Part shown: positions 24,076-35,564 of the stretch, one piece after another
Position numbering within the stretch: position 1 is the first letter of the stretch
Layout: each line of letters begins with the position of its first letter
Source of the DNA: Stichopus chloronotus
Lineage: Eukaryota > Echinodermata > Holothuroidea > Aspidochirotida > Stichopodidae
Length of the DNA stretch: 64,000 bases
Direction of reading: 5' to 3'
Assembly (NCBI GenBank): GCA_021234535.1
Contig: CM037850.1
Coordinates: forward strand, 19,518,446-19,582,445
Notes under the pieces: generated by a model
The model's input: the letters and a program-made list of their open reading frames with translations, nothing else
Told to the model about the DNA's origin: nothing
Database searches by the model: none
Translations under genes and position numbers: made by a program

Positions 24076-25305
24076 ATATTCCTTTTGGCTCTTGTATCAA
24101 ATCAATCACCTAATGTCTCTCATCATTTTCATAGATTTCCTTTTCATTAATTGAAAACCATACCTCAATTCAAACCAGGGTACTTGCAAACATCCCAAAA
24201 GTGTCGTTTCCTGATATCTGGGAAGTTTCTAACGCGAAACGTTTCCTCGTTGAAGCTCAGATCTACTTACTGATGGTGGCCATCCACTTACTGTACATAA
24301 CGTGCTCATTCCTACGGAACTTGGAAGTGTCTTTCCCCGGAAAAAAAAAATGTGAAGTTTGGGGGTGTCACAGGACTGCCTTTTGACATAATGTGAGGTA
24401 GCAGATGCTTGGCTTTCAACACTTGTTTCCCTAATGCCCCGTGGCCTCGCAGATGGTCTGTCTATAAAACGGAAGTATTCTAGCAGTGAAGGACAACTCT
24501 CACAACCTACTGCGAGAGTTTCCACTAAAGTTTTTATGCTGGATGGACAGTCAGTTATTTTCATTACCATGATCTGTGGAAGTGAGAATCCTCGGGGGGG
24601 GGGGGGGGAATCTCAAGGTCATTGAATATGGACAGAAAATACACCCCGGCTGTACACGTAATGTAAATAATCCTGTCGGCACTCAGCTTCTCCAGGGAAC
24701 TTCTAGTTTTGAATCGTCTGGCTGATATGGAGGTTAAATTCAATTTATTTCAGGGTTGAGATAAACGCACTTTAATCGTTACTCACGCCTCTCTGACAGA
24801 AACTGCTAGCTCCATTACTGCCTGTAGAAACAGCGGTATATACGTTGGTAGGGCAAATGACTGTCGAATCACTTTTTTGTGTGTCAATCTAATGCCATGA
24901 TTGTAGTAAATGGGATCCTCACAGGGACTTTTACACAGTGTTTGATATATTTTTGTAATACACACCAAAAATTAAAGATTTTAATTCTTTAAAACTAAGC
25001 TTTAATATTCACAACACATCGGCAATAAATAAGTCTGTCTCTTTCTTTTCACAGAGCCGGGATTGATGGCAATGAAGTGCTCCAGGAAGTTCAAAGATGA
25101 CTTTAGTAAATGTTTTAAGTGCCGCTGTTCGGGTTCGGGAAGTGAATTGTTTTGCAGCGAGCTTACGAAACCTTTGTGCCCAAAGGTCGCAAATGACGCG
25201 AAGGACAAAGAGGTTCAATTAATCTGGAAAGAATGTCAAGAGAAGTCATATTGTGATATGAAAAAACGTGCTCAAGAGAAAGTGGAATGCTCTACGTACC
25301 AATGA
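23089..25305 (+). CDS. Small secreted cysteine-rich protein, copy 2 (two coding exons)
   Basis: The coding exons are 23089-23146 and 25055-25305, about 102 residues. Exon 1 encodes a signal peptide that differs from copy 1 by one conservative change (Ile to Val at residue 6). It ends in phase 1 at GTGAGT. Exon 2 follows cttttcacag in phase. The mature region has nine cysteines. Eight match copy 1 in order, C-x10-C-x2-C-x-C-x8-C-x7-C-x18-C-x17-C; the ninth lies inside the last interval (SYCDM). The chain ends ECSTYQ. Exon 2 is Lys/Glu-rich and strongly diverged from copy 1, in contrast with exon 1. The intron is a compact 1.9 kb with no competing exon 1, so this pairing is more secure than that of copy 1. 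The function is unknown; it is presumably extracellular. Confidence 0.7.
24076..25040 (+). other. Intron of copy 2 outside block A; nothing recognised
   Basis: The stretch contains a poly(G) run at 24594-24607 and open frames of about 60-110 codons on both strands. None of these has a family match or splice support. Confidence 0.5.
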
Positions 25306-25869
25306 GTTAATTTAATTTGTTGTAGGCAGTTTAACCAGAACAACTAGATGTAAATCAACTGGACATTGTAAAAACGATCATCGTAGAGTCATACATACTT
25401 GTGAGGAATCCTGACTCCTTTTGAAACTGAGTTACCTACGTATACGTATTCTATATCCCAAAGTGGACAGCCTACCAAACAAATGAATGCTGCCTACTTC
25501 GTTGCTAACTAGGACACGCAGCCTGATTTAATAGCTATCACAGAATTTAAACATACTTAAGAATATTAGGTTCGTTATTAGTCCTTCAGCAGTTTTCATC
25601 ACTGGCTATAAAATGATCCTGTCTAATCTCTCCAAGGTAGGTGACAGATGTAGTCATCATAATTTATGTTTTAAGACTTGCTTGCAGAAGTTGTTTTGAA
25701 AAAAAGCGTAAGTGAATTTATTTCTCTATCGTGTCATAGCACAGTCCTTCTTAGTGGATATATCTACCAAAGACCGAGCAACTACAAAAAAGTGTTGTTG
25801 ACTTCTTTGAAGGTCGTGTGACATGAATTTTAAAATGACACTTTGCAGTATTGAGCGCATTCAGAGTTT

Positions 25870-26390
25870 GAAATATTAAAAATAGCTACAAATTCTATTG
25901 AAATCGGTCAAAGATTGACCAATTTAAAGGCAAATTAATGTTTCACAGCTGTATCATGAATAAACATTGGTTAAGTATGCAAGTTTGTGACTTCAAGAGA
26001 TTGAATTCTATGATATGTCTCACGTAAATCTTTTGTTTATGTAACCTTTATTCCAAGGACATTTGGGAATTGTATATGGCCAACGGTTTTATCTTGGAGG
26101 CATGTATTTTCTTCTTCAAAAATATTGATATCACTTACCAATGTTAATCTAAGTAATTAAGTAATGAAGAGGCAAAATATGAAGGCTTCACAAAAGAAAC
26201 GCTGACACTGTTCAAAACTTCACGTCATCTGTTTTGCATTTTTCTTAAACTTTGAAAAGTCATATCTCAAAGCGGTAAAAGATATAAACAAAATTGCAAC
26301 GGATTTTCACTCAGGTCTTACATTGCAGCTTCCGAATGAAGGGTGCTCTTTTATAAAAGCGTCACACAACGCTGAACCTTCATAATATCA
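25870..26390 (-). repeat. Dispersed repeat C, inverted copy
   Basis: This is the reverse complement of the repeat at 10630-11110. Landmarks in plus-strand reading are gctgacactgttcaaaac, cgtcatctg, aaagatataaacaaaatt and aatgaagggtgctctt. With the copy at 10630 it forms a large inverted pair separated by about 15 kb. Confidence 0.8.
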
Positions 26391-26969
26391 AATTCAATCA
26401 GTGTGACTCCTGGGACATCAATAATAACAAGAATAATAAGAATAACAACATTTTTCTCGAAAGTCTTCGCGACTGATGTATACTGAAGATGTTTGATTCT
26501 CCAACTACTATCGGACCGGAAAGAGGTCTAATATTTTCAATTTGTTACGAACAAATTGTGGTGATCTGGTTAACAGCCTTCGCGTCATTTTTCAAATTAG
26601 TAAAAGCGACCTCACCATTCGTCCTTATAGAGAGTCGTTTAAGTTAAAAGCGTACGACATATGAAAAAGGCATGTAGGATGACATTAAAAGATTTTTAAC
26701 CGGTGCAATTTATTTTTCAACTGACGAAGTAGAACCCACATGAAATACGATGAAACCTAAGTTGACTGCATTCATTAAGGCATCAATACTTACATTCAGA
26801 CATTAAATCCGAATCGAAAGAAATTATCTGAAGGCACCTCACCACTGTACACTGGTATCCTTGAAAATGTAAACAAACAAGTGGTGCTGTTAGAGATATC
26901 TAGAAACTAGGGATCCACTTAGGAAGTATAAGGATTACTGCAGGACAAGGAATAAAGTTAGAACAATGA

Positions 26970-27300
26970 CGAGGAAAGCCAAATTATTTTTTGAAAGAGA
27001 AATTGAAAGAAAAGGCAAATTTGTCCATACCTTTGTTACCTACTAGCAGTAATAACTCTATCAGCTGCGTGGATATTTCAGACTGTCATGTATTCAAACA
27101 CCTCGTGAACTTACATGCAGCTAAATCCCGAGGACTTGATGAGAGTCCATGCAACAGTGCCGAATCAGTGCCCCACTATTCTGCTCGGCCTCAGCTCTTA
27201 TCAAAGCTCTTCAGAAAGCCACTCACTGAAACATATATACCCAAGGAAGTAGCAAATTTTTCAGCCAACTTGTCACCCTGTATGTCTTACCAGTGTCATT
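26970..27300 (+). pseudogene. Decayed LINE fragment, region just before the reverse transcriptase core
   Basis: An open frame of about 220 codons (26970-27632) has no ATG near its start, so it is not a normal gene. Its first half reads VFKHLVNLHAAKSRGLDES, then LLSKLFRKPLTETYIPKE. This fits the usual non-LTR order of V...L..L...K..GPD.IP, followed by LF..SL..G.IP..W. After about 27300 the similarity stops and the translation becomes hydrophobic and Phe/Ser-rich. AATAAA at 27636 follows closely but probably by chance. The match is by family pattern only. Confidence 0.4.
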
Positions 27301-28955
27301 TACATGCGCTTCGAATCCATCATCAGGGTCAGCCTTACCTCATACTTAGCAAGAACCTTTGTTCTCATGGTGCAGCCACTTCAAGTAAGACTTTGTCAGA
27401 CAAGGACCTTTTCTCACTGTCTTTTTCAGACTTTAATCCTTCAATGTGTAATGTTTTTGGCTTTCTTACTTTTTACCCCGGTTCTAACATTGCTTCTTGT
27501 TCATTATTTACTATTTCTTTTGTTTCTTTTGTATCTTTCCGGTCATGCTTTTATTGTTGGATTTTGGTGTTTATATACTCTCCTATGTTGCGTACGTTAT
27601 ATTTTACAGCAGATGTGCAATATCCATTTTAGATTAAATAAAACCGTTTTAACTTACATGCAACTTATCTATCGGTTTCGTGTTTTGTTCCTATTCCTCC
27701 CTATACCAATAGTCAGTGATAATTTATTCTACAGTGTTTTACATCAAAAACCACAACATTCAAACCACTGTGTCAAACATAAGAATTCAAAAGATGAGAA
27801 AACTTGAAATCATGCCAAAGAAAGGTGGATAAGAGACAAAGAAATTATAAAAAAAAATGTCTCGTTCAAACTTAAACAAGACGGAAATCTAAGAAAGTTG
27901 CAGATCTCAAACCTACATGTACAGTTGTCCAAAATAATTTTCCCGTTTTTATCACTTATTATACTTTATAATGGATCGGGATTGAGATCTTGATTGAATA
28001 TGCCAAGCTATATATCATATACACATTACATAATCGCTTATGCTAATGTTAATTGATTTAGGGATACCTTTGCAACCTTGTCCAAAAATTTGACAAACTG
28101 CAAATTGGGAATATGCAAAGCACGGTATAGTTCGTGGTTAAAAGAATAAACATCATGAAACACGACTGACGACATTGATGACAGATTGTTTGTATATTAG
28201 CTTCACTTTTGAAATCATATGCACTTTACTAAGATTGGCATAGAACAATCAGCCTTGAAGCTCTCTCCAGGGGGTAACGTGCACAGGGTTTGATACGTGG
28301 CAGGGGGAAGCGTACCCAGCCCAGACTGGTGAGAGGAGTGGTACCCTCCCCCTTTGAGAAAATTTTTAGAATCGTATAACAATGAGATGACTAGTCTTTA
28401 ATGGGTAGTATGGCAGGAGAAATTCCATTTCCACAAATTTTACGTCTTGGAAACATAATTAAGCCTAATATTTCATGGTCATGTTGCACATTCCCCCCTA
28501 AGTAAACAACTGACAAATCCAAACGTCACCACCAAACGGCGCTAAGCGAAAGGAAACAGCGCCCAGGTCACAACAACTCCAGAGCACCAAACCTTGATCA
28601 GCAGGCACCTAAGTATGCCATGTGTTTCGACGGGCGCGCCATTAACGTGATATGACACCTCCCTGATGTAGCAAGGACTTCAAAGAGGCGAAGTTTACGC
28701 CTTTGATTACACAACTGTATGCACATATTTGGCATTCCGTTGTTGAAGTTAAATGCATACTACATGATATTGATATCTTATTCATCCTTTGTGATATTTG
28801 AACAAATAGCATTACTGTGTGAAAGTATGCCATATATTAAGATAAAACGCATGCTTAAATATTGTTGATTGTTCCTAATATCTAACAATCTCTGAATGAC
28901 CACACGAAATTTCAGATGCTCTAATCCTGAGCATGTTGAACTGCGATACGTATAC
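27301..28955. other. No gene recognised
   Basis: Overlapping hydrophobic frames between 27301 and 27807 are Phe/Leu-rich translations of T-rich DNA. They have no start context, splice sites or family match. The rest is plain AT-rich sequence. Confidence 0.5.
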
Positions 28956-28959
28956 ACAT

Positions 28960-29222
28960 TCTTCGTCCACATTCTTTGGGAATGACAAGTCACTTTGACT
29001 GTGTCTGCTTTATAATGATCTGCATATGATAACAAACGTTTCATTGAAATGTGTGGTAATCGTCTACTTTTCTACATACACTGGGACAAAGAATATGTCA
29101 CGTGACATCTGGCTCAGAGGGCAATATGTTTATGAAACCCCGTTTTACTTTCATAAACATCATTATTGCATCATTTTTCTTCTGATTTGAATTAAACTTG
29201 GGAAATTCCAAATTCTATATTT
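28960..29222. repeat. Left piece of block B copy 3
   Basis: This piece matches 3118-3350: gacaagtcactttgactgtg, atgatctgcatatgataaca, aaagaatatgt and ttcttctgatttgaatt. Similarity then breaks and resumes at 32190. About 2.97 kb has therefore been inserted here, or lost from copy 1. Confidence 0.75.
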
Positions 29223-30543
29223 TAAAAGTCATATACACAGTGTGCCATTGATTAAGTAATGATCAATATTGTAGACATGGTAGAGTTGATTAATGCCGTA
29301 CTGTGGCGACAGTTAGGTTACTCATACTTCAGTTTTCTCGATTTTCTCTCTTTCAGTTTGATATTTTTGTTAACCAAGGAAAGACGGATGTTGAGCCCTC
29401 TTGCTCGGCCCTTATTGTTTTGTATCCGTTGTGGCGTTCTCTGTTTTCTGTTTCCCTGCCCGTAGACTTAGCAGAAAAGTTATTTGTTTTTTACCTCACA
29501 TATGGCAGAGTCATTTTCGATGAGTGTCTTAATAAATTTTGTATAATTCTCTTGTCTGGGACAGAAACTTTAAAAGTGATTGTTATTTCTGGGGTAGATT
29601 GGCACTCGATGCATTTGTAATTGTCCTGGTTTTAAAGGTATGCTGAAATACAGGCAGACGTTTCAGCGATCCTAACAGTTTGGTCACTAGTGATTTGTAC
29701 CCTCTAAGGAATTATTCTTCAATTTTTACTACATTTCCATTATGAAATTTCAGTGAGTAATTTCATTCTACCTTAAGTTGTAAATTCTAAGGTTCTAGCA
29801 AAGCTCCAACATTTGCAAGTCTCGGATCTATTTTGACACATATTTAGTATAGAAGGTTGGCATTTGGACTTAACTGTGGGTCTCAACTACTCAATTACTC
29901 GTTACATGTAGTAATATATGTAGCAATTGAAGTAGCATTTTGTAACCCACTCACGAGAATACCTACTCTTGATAAAATACCCATCTACTTGTGAGAAGAT
30001 TTGCTCAGAGACCAGCTCTCATCTTCTGCCTTTTAGGTGACCAAAAACGAGACGGCCAAACGGTACAAAACGAGACGAAAACAAAACACACGCGCACAAT
30101 CTACACCCCAGGAAAAATTACGGCCACACCGCATGTGTATAAAAGAAACAATACTCAAACCGGGTCAGAAACCCCCCCCCCCACCCTAAGAAAAACCCCA
30201 CCCAAGTAAAAACTATGGCCCTAAACAAACTACGTGAACAAACAAACAATACTTAGACTCATGGAAACAAACATGTGAACCACCAACACACTACTAAATC
30301 AAAATTAAAAATAAGTTCTTTGCTAGCTCCTGCCGTGACCCCACCAAACCCAAAATACCATAACCATTCCTTCAAAACGCTAGTGACGTACTATGCCCAT
30401 CCCTTCAAAACAAAAATCCAACGAACATCCCCACAGCCGAAGCACCCAACATAGAAAAGAACATACAGTATGTAATAACTGCTACGGTTGTGATTCGAGC
30501 TTTGCCCACACTCTGGACGAATCACTATCGCCGGAGTCTACAC

Positions 30544-30664
30544 TCGGTGCAAGCATTTTCAGGGAGGTTTCCCCCATCTCATGGAACCAGCTCGTTTTGG
30601 CACCGTCCCACCATCACCGCACTATGCGATTCAAATTCGACCTTCTCTGTCCTACTGTATGGTA
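30544..30664 (+). pseudogene. Possible LINE ORF2 C-terminal remnant
   Basis: One frame reads ASIFREVSPISWNQLVL, then TMRFKFDLL and PTVW before a stop. Non-LTR ORF2 proteins commonly end with (R.F)S...P..WN.LP, then F...L...L(F). The remnant is short, and the following sequence, rich in Gly, Asp and Asn codons, fits no family I know. Weak call. Confidence 0.25.
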
Positions 30665-31654
30665 ACGTTCGCGGAATAGGTATTGGAGTTCTTCGCAAGG
30701 AGCTGGGCGACGAGACAGGGGATTCTGAGGGAAACAGGCTATCCGCCAAAGGCGATGACGACAACGGTAACGAAACAGACAAGGGTATCAAAACGGGTCC
30801 AGGTTCCGCGTCCACTGGGGATAAAACCTTAGCATCCTCGTCCTTCCTGGGGGGGGGGGTTCAGATGACCAGAAAGTATAAGACAACAGTACAGATGTTT
30901 TTCCTAGAAAAAAGTTCCATTAACTTATGTCTTAATGAAATTACGCATATATAAAGAGAGTCCCACGTGTTAATGTAAGAAACCCTTAAATAAGAAAAAG
31001 AATTTCTTCTGGCCTTTAACTTTCTTTCTAAAGACTCACTGCAAGTACGAATTCTATCTCAGCCTGGAATAATATCACCTTTCACTTCAGGCTGGATAAC
31101 ATGCGACATAAGAATCTTACAACGAGGATTATGCAATATCAGTTCAATATAACAGTTCCGAAAATAGCGAAACTATCCTCCTTTGTCCTTGTTTTCGATA
31201 ACAACATTGACCTCTTTCTGGGGCAGGTCGTCTTGCCTGGGAAATCCTCTGATTGGTTACTGTTACTCTGCATGGGCCAATTTTTTTAATAGCCATATTA
31301 GTTAAAACAATAGAAACCATCATGTGTCGAAACAAAAAAAACTTGGATTCACTGCCCCATGCATGCATGGTTGTCCTGACGAACGGTAGAATTGCGGTAG
31401 CCTGCATTGCAACGCCTAACCTCCACTACTTTGATGACACCCTTAAGGGAACAACGAGTCCACAGCCGACCGGTTGCTTAATAGTTCCAGTACAGACTGA
31501 CTAGATACCCTTGCTCCACGTGAATAACACGCAAGGCAAGCACAAAGCACGCCAACTACATAACTATCCGCCTTCATGCATAACTAGGTATACGACTTGT
31601 ACAACCATGATGACGATGAGATTGCATGGGCAGCCAATCCTCTTAAGATATCAT

Positions 31655-31790
31655 TCATGATAAGGTTTCATCGAATGAGCAAACCCAAACCATGATGGTA
31701 TGTGTCGATATCACGTCACGTTCTATCATTCAAAAAGGATCTTCTTAAGACATAATTGTAACACATTATTGAAATTCTGTGAAAACTAGG
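31655..31790 (+). repeat. Dispersed repeat D (pair with 54990-55120)
   Basis: The shared order is catgatggtatgt, atatcac.tca.gttctatca, agacat.att and gaaattc.gtgaa, in the same orientation as the copy inside the annexin gene's intron. It is roughly 70 percent similar by eye. Confidence 0.6.
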
Positions 31791-32434
31791 TGAGGTTATC
31801 CTTCTTCTCAGCATAATGGACTTCAGAAAAAGAATCAAAAAGTTTAGTGCCATGTTAATTTGAGTACAATATCAATTCTTTTGATTGTTTTAATTCTTGG
31901 TTGAGAACATCCCCTTGACCCATTTAAAATTTAATATCAGCATATGTGTAACATCTATAGCCTCTCCATCAGATGGCGTAAGACTTTGAAATCCCACTTG
32001 GGGTAAAAAACAAACATTGTAAGAAATAACATCTGACGAGATTTAAATCTTTTCCTGTTAAGGTGAGCGTGCTTTCAAAGTGGACAATGTATTTTGAAAA
32101 TTATGCCTAGAATATTATTATTGTGGGGAGCAACACGACGGACGATTCACCTCTAACACTTTTTTTAAGTGTTATTACATTAACCTAGCTAGTAAATGAG
32201 TGACATTAAATTATTATCGTAAAAAAATGTTTAGGCCTAACTTGCATAAACGTTGTCCTTTTTTATGAACTTCACTCACCTTTACCTATGTTGACATATT
32301 GTCAGCTATACAGTGTAGGCCATGGAATTCGCATTAACGCACGTGGGAATAACAGGGTTATCAATCATTGTATTCTACTTGCATCCAATATTATCCGTGA
32401 TTTGTACCTGAGGTTCATAGTATACAACATGTTC

Positions 32435-33107
32435 TTAAAGTGATTCCGTGTGTTCTGAATAACCAAAAAGATAAGATTATGTTTGACCTTAACTTTTTCT
32501 TTATTTTTAAATGTACACGCGAGGTTGTACATGAACAGACCATGTATTTCAATGAAGGAAAATGATAGTAAGTTCTTCGAAAAGCAACGGGATTGGCATA
32601 AAAAACAGTAGAAAACAGAAATCATATTTGAAAATTAACGGTTCCTACTATGACCGCCTACATAATGAATATGCAACAGTACAGGTCTCACTGTGTATCA
32701 AAAACATACTACTCAAGTCGTCGCTCCATGGTAGGTATCCAGAATTTTAGTATTTGGTGAAAGGAAACACTGTATTTACAAATAACCTACGAACTGAACA
32801 CAACCTTGCCCGCGGCGTCATTGATCCTGAGTTGCTAACTGAATATTCAATACTAGTATACTTCCCATTGGCTTGCTCAAAGAAGCACACCGTTGATTTG
32901 AATGAAAACTGTCAACCACTACATTATCGTATTCTACACATTTTTGTCGTTATGTTATAAGAATTTAAAATCATAGGGCAGAATTAACCAACTGAAACCT
33001 ATTTATTTTCCCAGATTGTCTGAATGGTGTAATTAAAAGCCTTACTAAACTTTTAGAGATGAAATTTCAATGTTTTTACTTTTTGCCTACGCACGTAATC
33101 ACTTTAA
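32435..33107. mobile_element. Inverted-repeat DNA element with TTAA target duplication, 673 bp
   Basis: The left end is TTAAAGTGATTCCGTGTG. The right end, read in reverse complement, is TTAAAGTGATTACGTGCG, so the termini match at 16 of 18 positions including TTAA on both sides. Block B copy 1 reads through this point (aacatgtttgcaagatt at 3578), so it supplies an approximate empty site. Small open frames inside (62-86 codons) show no transposase motif. A non-autonomous element of the TTAA-targeting (piggyBac-like) class is the natural interpretation. Confidence 0.85.
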
Positions 33108-34839
33108 AAATAAAATCAAGATTCTTACTAAGTACAGAACAGCTATATCGAGGTAGCAACAAATTTCCAATTGTGAGTAAAATTTTCACAATGTTGAATT
33201 AGTGAATAATGCTTTAATGAAGCAGAGACCAAGCTACGTAAGAAGTGATGGAAAGTCAGGTATGTAGTAAAATCCATAAAATCAATTAAAAGGGGAATGT
33301 GTTTAAAATACAGCAACATGGTACACAAGAAATAAATCATTCAGTATCACAAATAAGCATATGGAAAACTTTCATCTCCTCAATACAATATGTATAATAT
33401 TAGTACTGTGAAGTAGAACATGTATAATTTGTATTTTTTATTTTTATTTGTGTGAACGAAATATTGTTGAGCAACAAATATTGTTTTATTACAGTGAAAA
33501 TCTTATTTCTTACAGAGAAGGTTACTGTCCTTCCATATTTGAAGCGGTCTATCATTCTGTATTCCATAAATATTGGTTTCAGAAATATGGCTGTTCTGTA
33601 AGATAAATAGATGAATGATACTTTTTAAAAGAAAGCAGTTTTAACGTACCCAATACGACACTTTTATTTTAAAACAGTAAAATAACAAGTTAAATCCAAG
33701 CACATAATAAAGCTTCTATGATAAATCCATACACATCTCACGGAAACGCGTATCGACTTTGATGATAACGGTGCTTTCATAATTATGAGGGAATTGAGAA
33801 AAGTTTTTGGAAAATGTACTCCATAAAAAATACTCAACAGAGAAATATTTATAATGAGCTACATAAACATTATGTAATTATTTACAAGAGAATGCTTTAT
33901 TTAACATTAGTTTTAATTTTTTGTAAGAACATGATTTGTCCACGCTGAAGTAAAAGTATCCATCGGGTTGATGGAAATACATCGATTTTTACATGTATCC
34001 AGAACAATATTTACAATGTTGTAATTACACGAAGAACGTTTACATTATCAATTAAACTGTCTTACAAAAAAAAAAAATAGCGGATCTTTATGGAAGTAAG
34101 TATATGACTTTTGTAAGATATATTCCTTAGGTAACCGATGTTTAACATCACCAAAAAAAGTAAAAATCATCTTCTCGAACAATTTCGTGAATGTTTCAAT
34201 AGTGAAGTTATATAGATTTTGACAGCATACATGTACGTCGAAATTCAGTTCAAATTGCGCCGTTTGTTCTCAGGCTAATTATGCAAAATTTTTAGTGCAA
34301 ATCGTGACATCAGAATAACAAGGATTGTAATTCATGCTATGACCTACTTATTTGAACGAGCATGAAACGTATCCGAGCTTTAAGATATGACTATGCTGGT
34401 AAGTCACGTGCTTCAACACACGTAATCATGTATTTAATTTCTAAATGATAGCTGTCAATCATAGCCGAACAATCGTGTACCAGGAACATGACTTCATATT
34501 TCCTTGTAAATAATATACTTGCGTAATTTTTATTAAAGCTTGTCAATCAATGTGCGAGCAATCTCGTACCAGGAACAAGTCATTTCATTGCTCCTTCAAA
34601 ATAATTTGATGACAATTAAAACCAAAAATGAACAAGCGTGTAAACAGAGTTTACGTTTCATTAAGGTATTGAAAAAAGAACCCATTCTAAAAATCTCCAA
34701 GAGGACATTCCAGAAACTTTGAAAAACAAATAAAAGTGGAAAAAAGAACATTCTTTTCTTATTATCTCAGTAGGATACTACTGTACAATGTTATAATGTA
34801 CGTTTTGCGATGAGTGCGTTGTCTGATCGGATTGTTGTT

Positions 34840-35086
34840 GCTATTATTAAGCGCGAACGTATAAGACCATTACACCTACCATTCCAAGTCATTAGCGTTG
34901 CACGTAACCCTCCATACAGTGGACAACTCGTTTGTTTGTTTGTTTTTGTTTCACTAGTACTCTTCTTGCAGCTAAAGCTTAGAATTTTATTGAGTGTCTA
35001 ATAAAGTGCATTAGCCTGACTGAAACCTTGCCATCCTTTTTTCCACGCGGAGAATGAATTTATTGCAAGTTATCGTAGTCTTTTAG
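34840..35086 (+). pseudogene. Relic of the secreted Cys-rich gene's signal-peptide exon (block B copy 3)
   Basis: The conserved upstream phrases (attacacctacca, cctccatacagtgga, ctcttcttgcagctaaag) precede an ATG at 35054. The codons after it parallel the intact signal peptide for nine residues (MN.L..IVVF in place of MNFLK.TVTF) and then hit a TAG at 35084. Similarity to the intact exons ends there, and no donor remains. No second exon was found downstream, so this is a dead copy. Confidence 0.65.
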
Positions 35087-35564
35087 TTCAGCAACTAACA
35101 GTTTGAGTTGGGTTTAAGATCTGATTTCGATGTATGCAGTATTGTGCCTGATGCAACGAAGTGCATTTTCTGGCCACTTCATAGTCATATGCTTTCCTAT
35201 AGGTTTGTGTGTCTACATGGGGTACACGGAATCAATTGATTGCTTTCCTGGTCTGTTCAACTGGTGTGCAAGGCAACTTTGCAATGTTTTATTTCTTCTT
35301 ATTTTCACGTGGGCAGGGGGTAGATACGGTGTTACCCAATGAGTTCGATAGGATTCAGCGTTGACAACTTGTATTTTCAAAGAAACTGTTGATTTAAAGT
35401 ATATTCACGTGCAATTTATATTCCAGTCTGCCGTTACTATGACTACTGCATGTATCTAGCTCAAATTCAGTATCACCTACGGGGCTAAACTTGAACGTAG
35501 TAGTGGAGATACAATTTTATACCGCATGTCTTGAAAAATACATTCTCTCAATAAAAGCTGAAAG

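Larger units (their letters stand above)
29223..32189. other. 2.97-kb segment present in block B copy 3 only
   Basis: The segment is bounded by the two halves of block B copy 3. It includes an A/C-biased stretch (about 30010-30470), a possible LINE C-terminal remnant (30544-30664) and a repeat shared with 54990 (31655-31790). No clear terminal repeats or target-site duplication were visible, so a single-element origin is not established. Confidence 0.5.
32190..35100. repeat. Segmental duplication block B, copy 3 (main part)
   Basis: This part is collinear with 3370-5600, with high similarity throughout (for example 33120-33200 against 3600-3690, and 34380-34600 against 4857-5080). It is interrupted by a 673-bp TTAA element at 32435-33107. 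It ends with a relic of the secreted-gene 5' exon. Confidence 0.88.

Noticed and set aside
24229..24570. Minus-strand frame of 113 codons inside the copy 2 intron
   Set aside because: It has no splice or start support, its composition fits chance, and frames of similar length exist on the opposite strand.
27304..27807. Hydrophobic 167-codon frame that looks like a membrane protein
   Set aside because: The underlying DNA is T-rich, so hydrophobicity is expected. It overlaps another frame, uses no good start and has no family match.
29303..29620. Plus-strand frame of 105 codons
   Set aside because: It is Phe/Leu-rich over T-rich DNA and has no recognisable motif or splice border.
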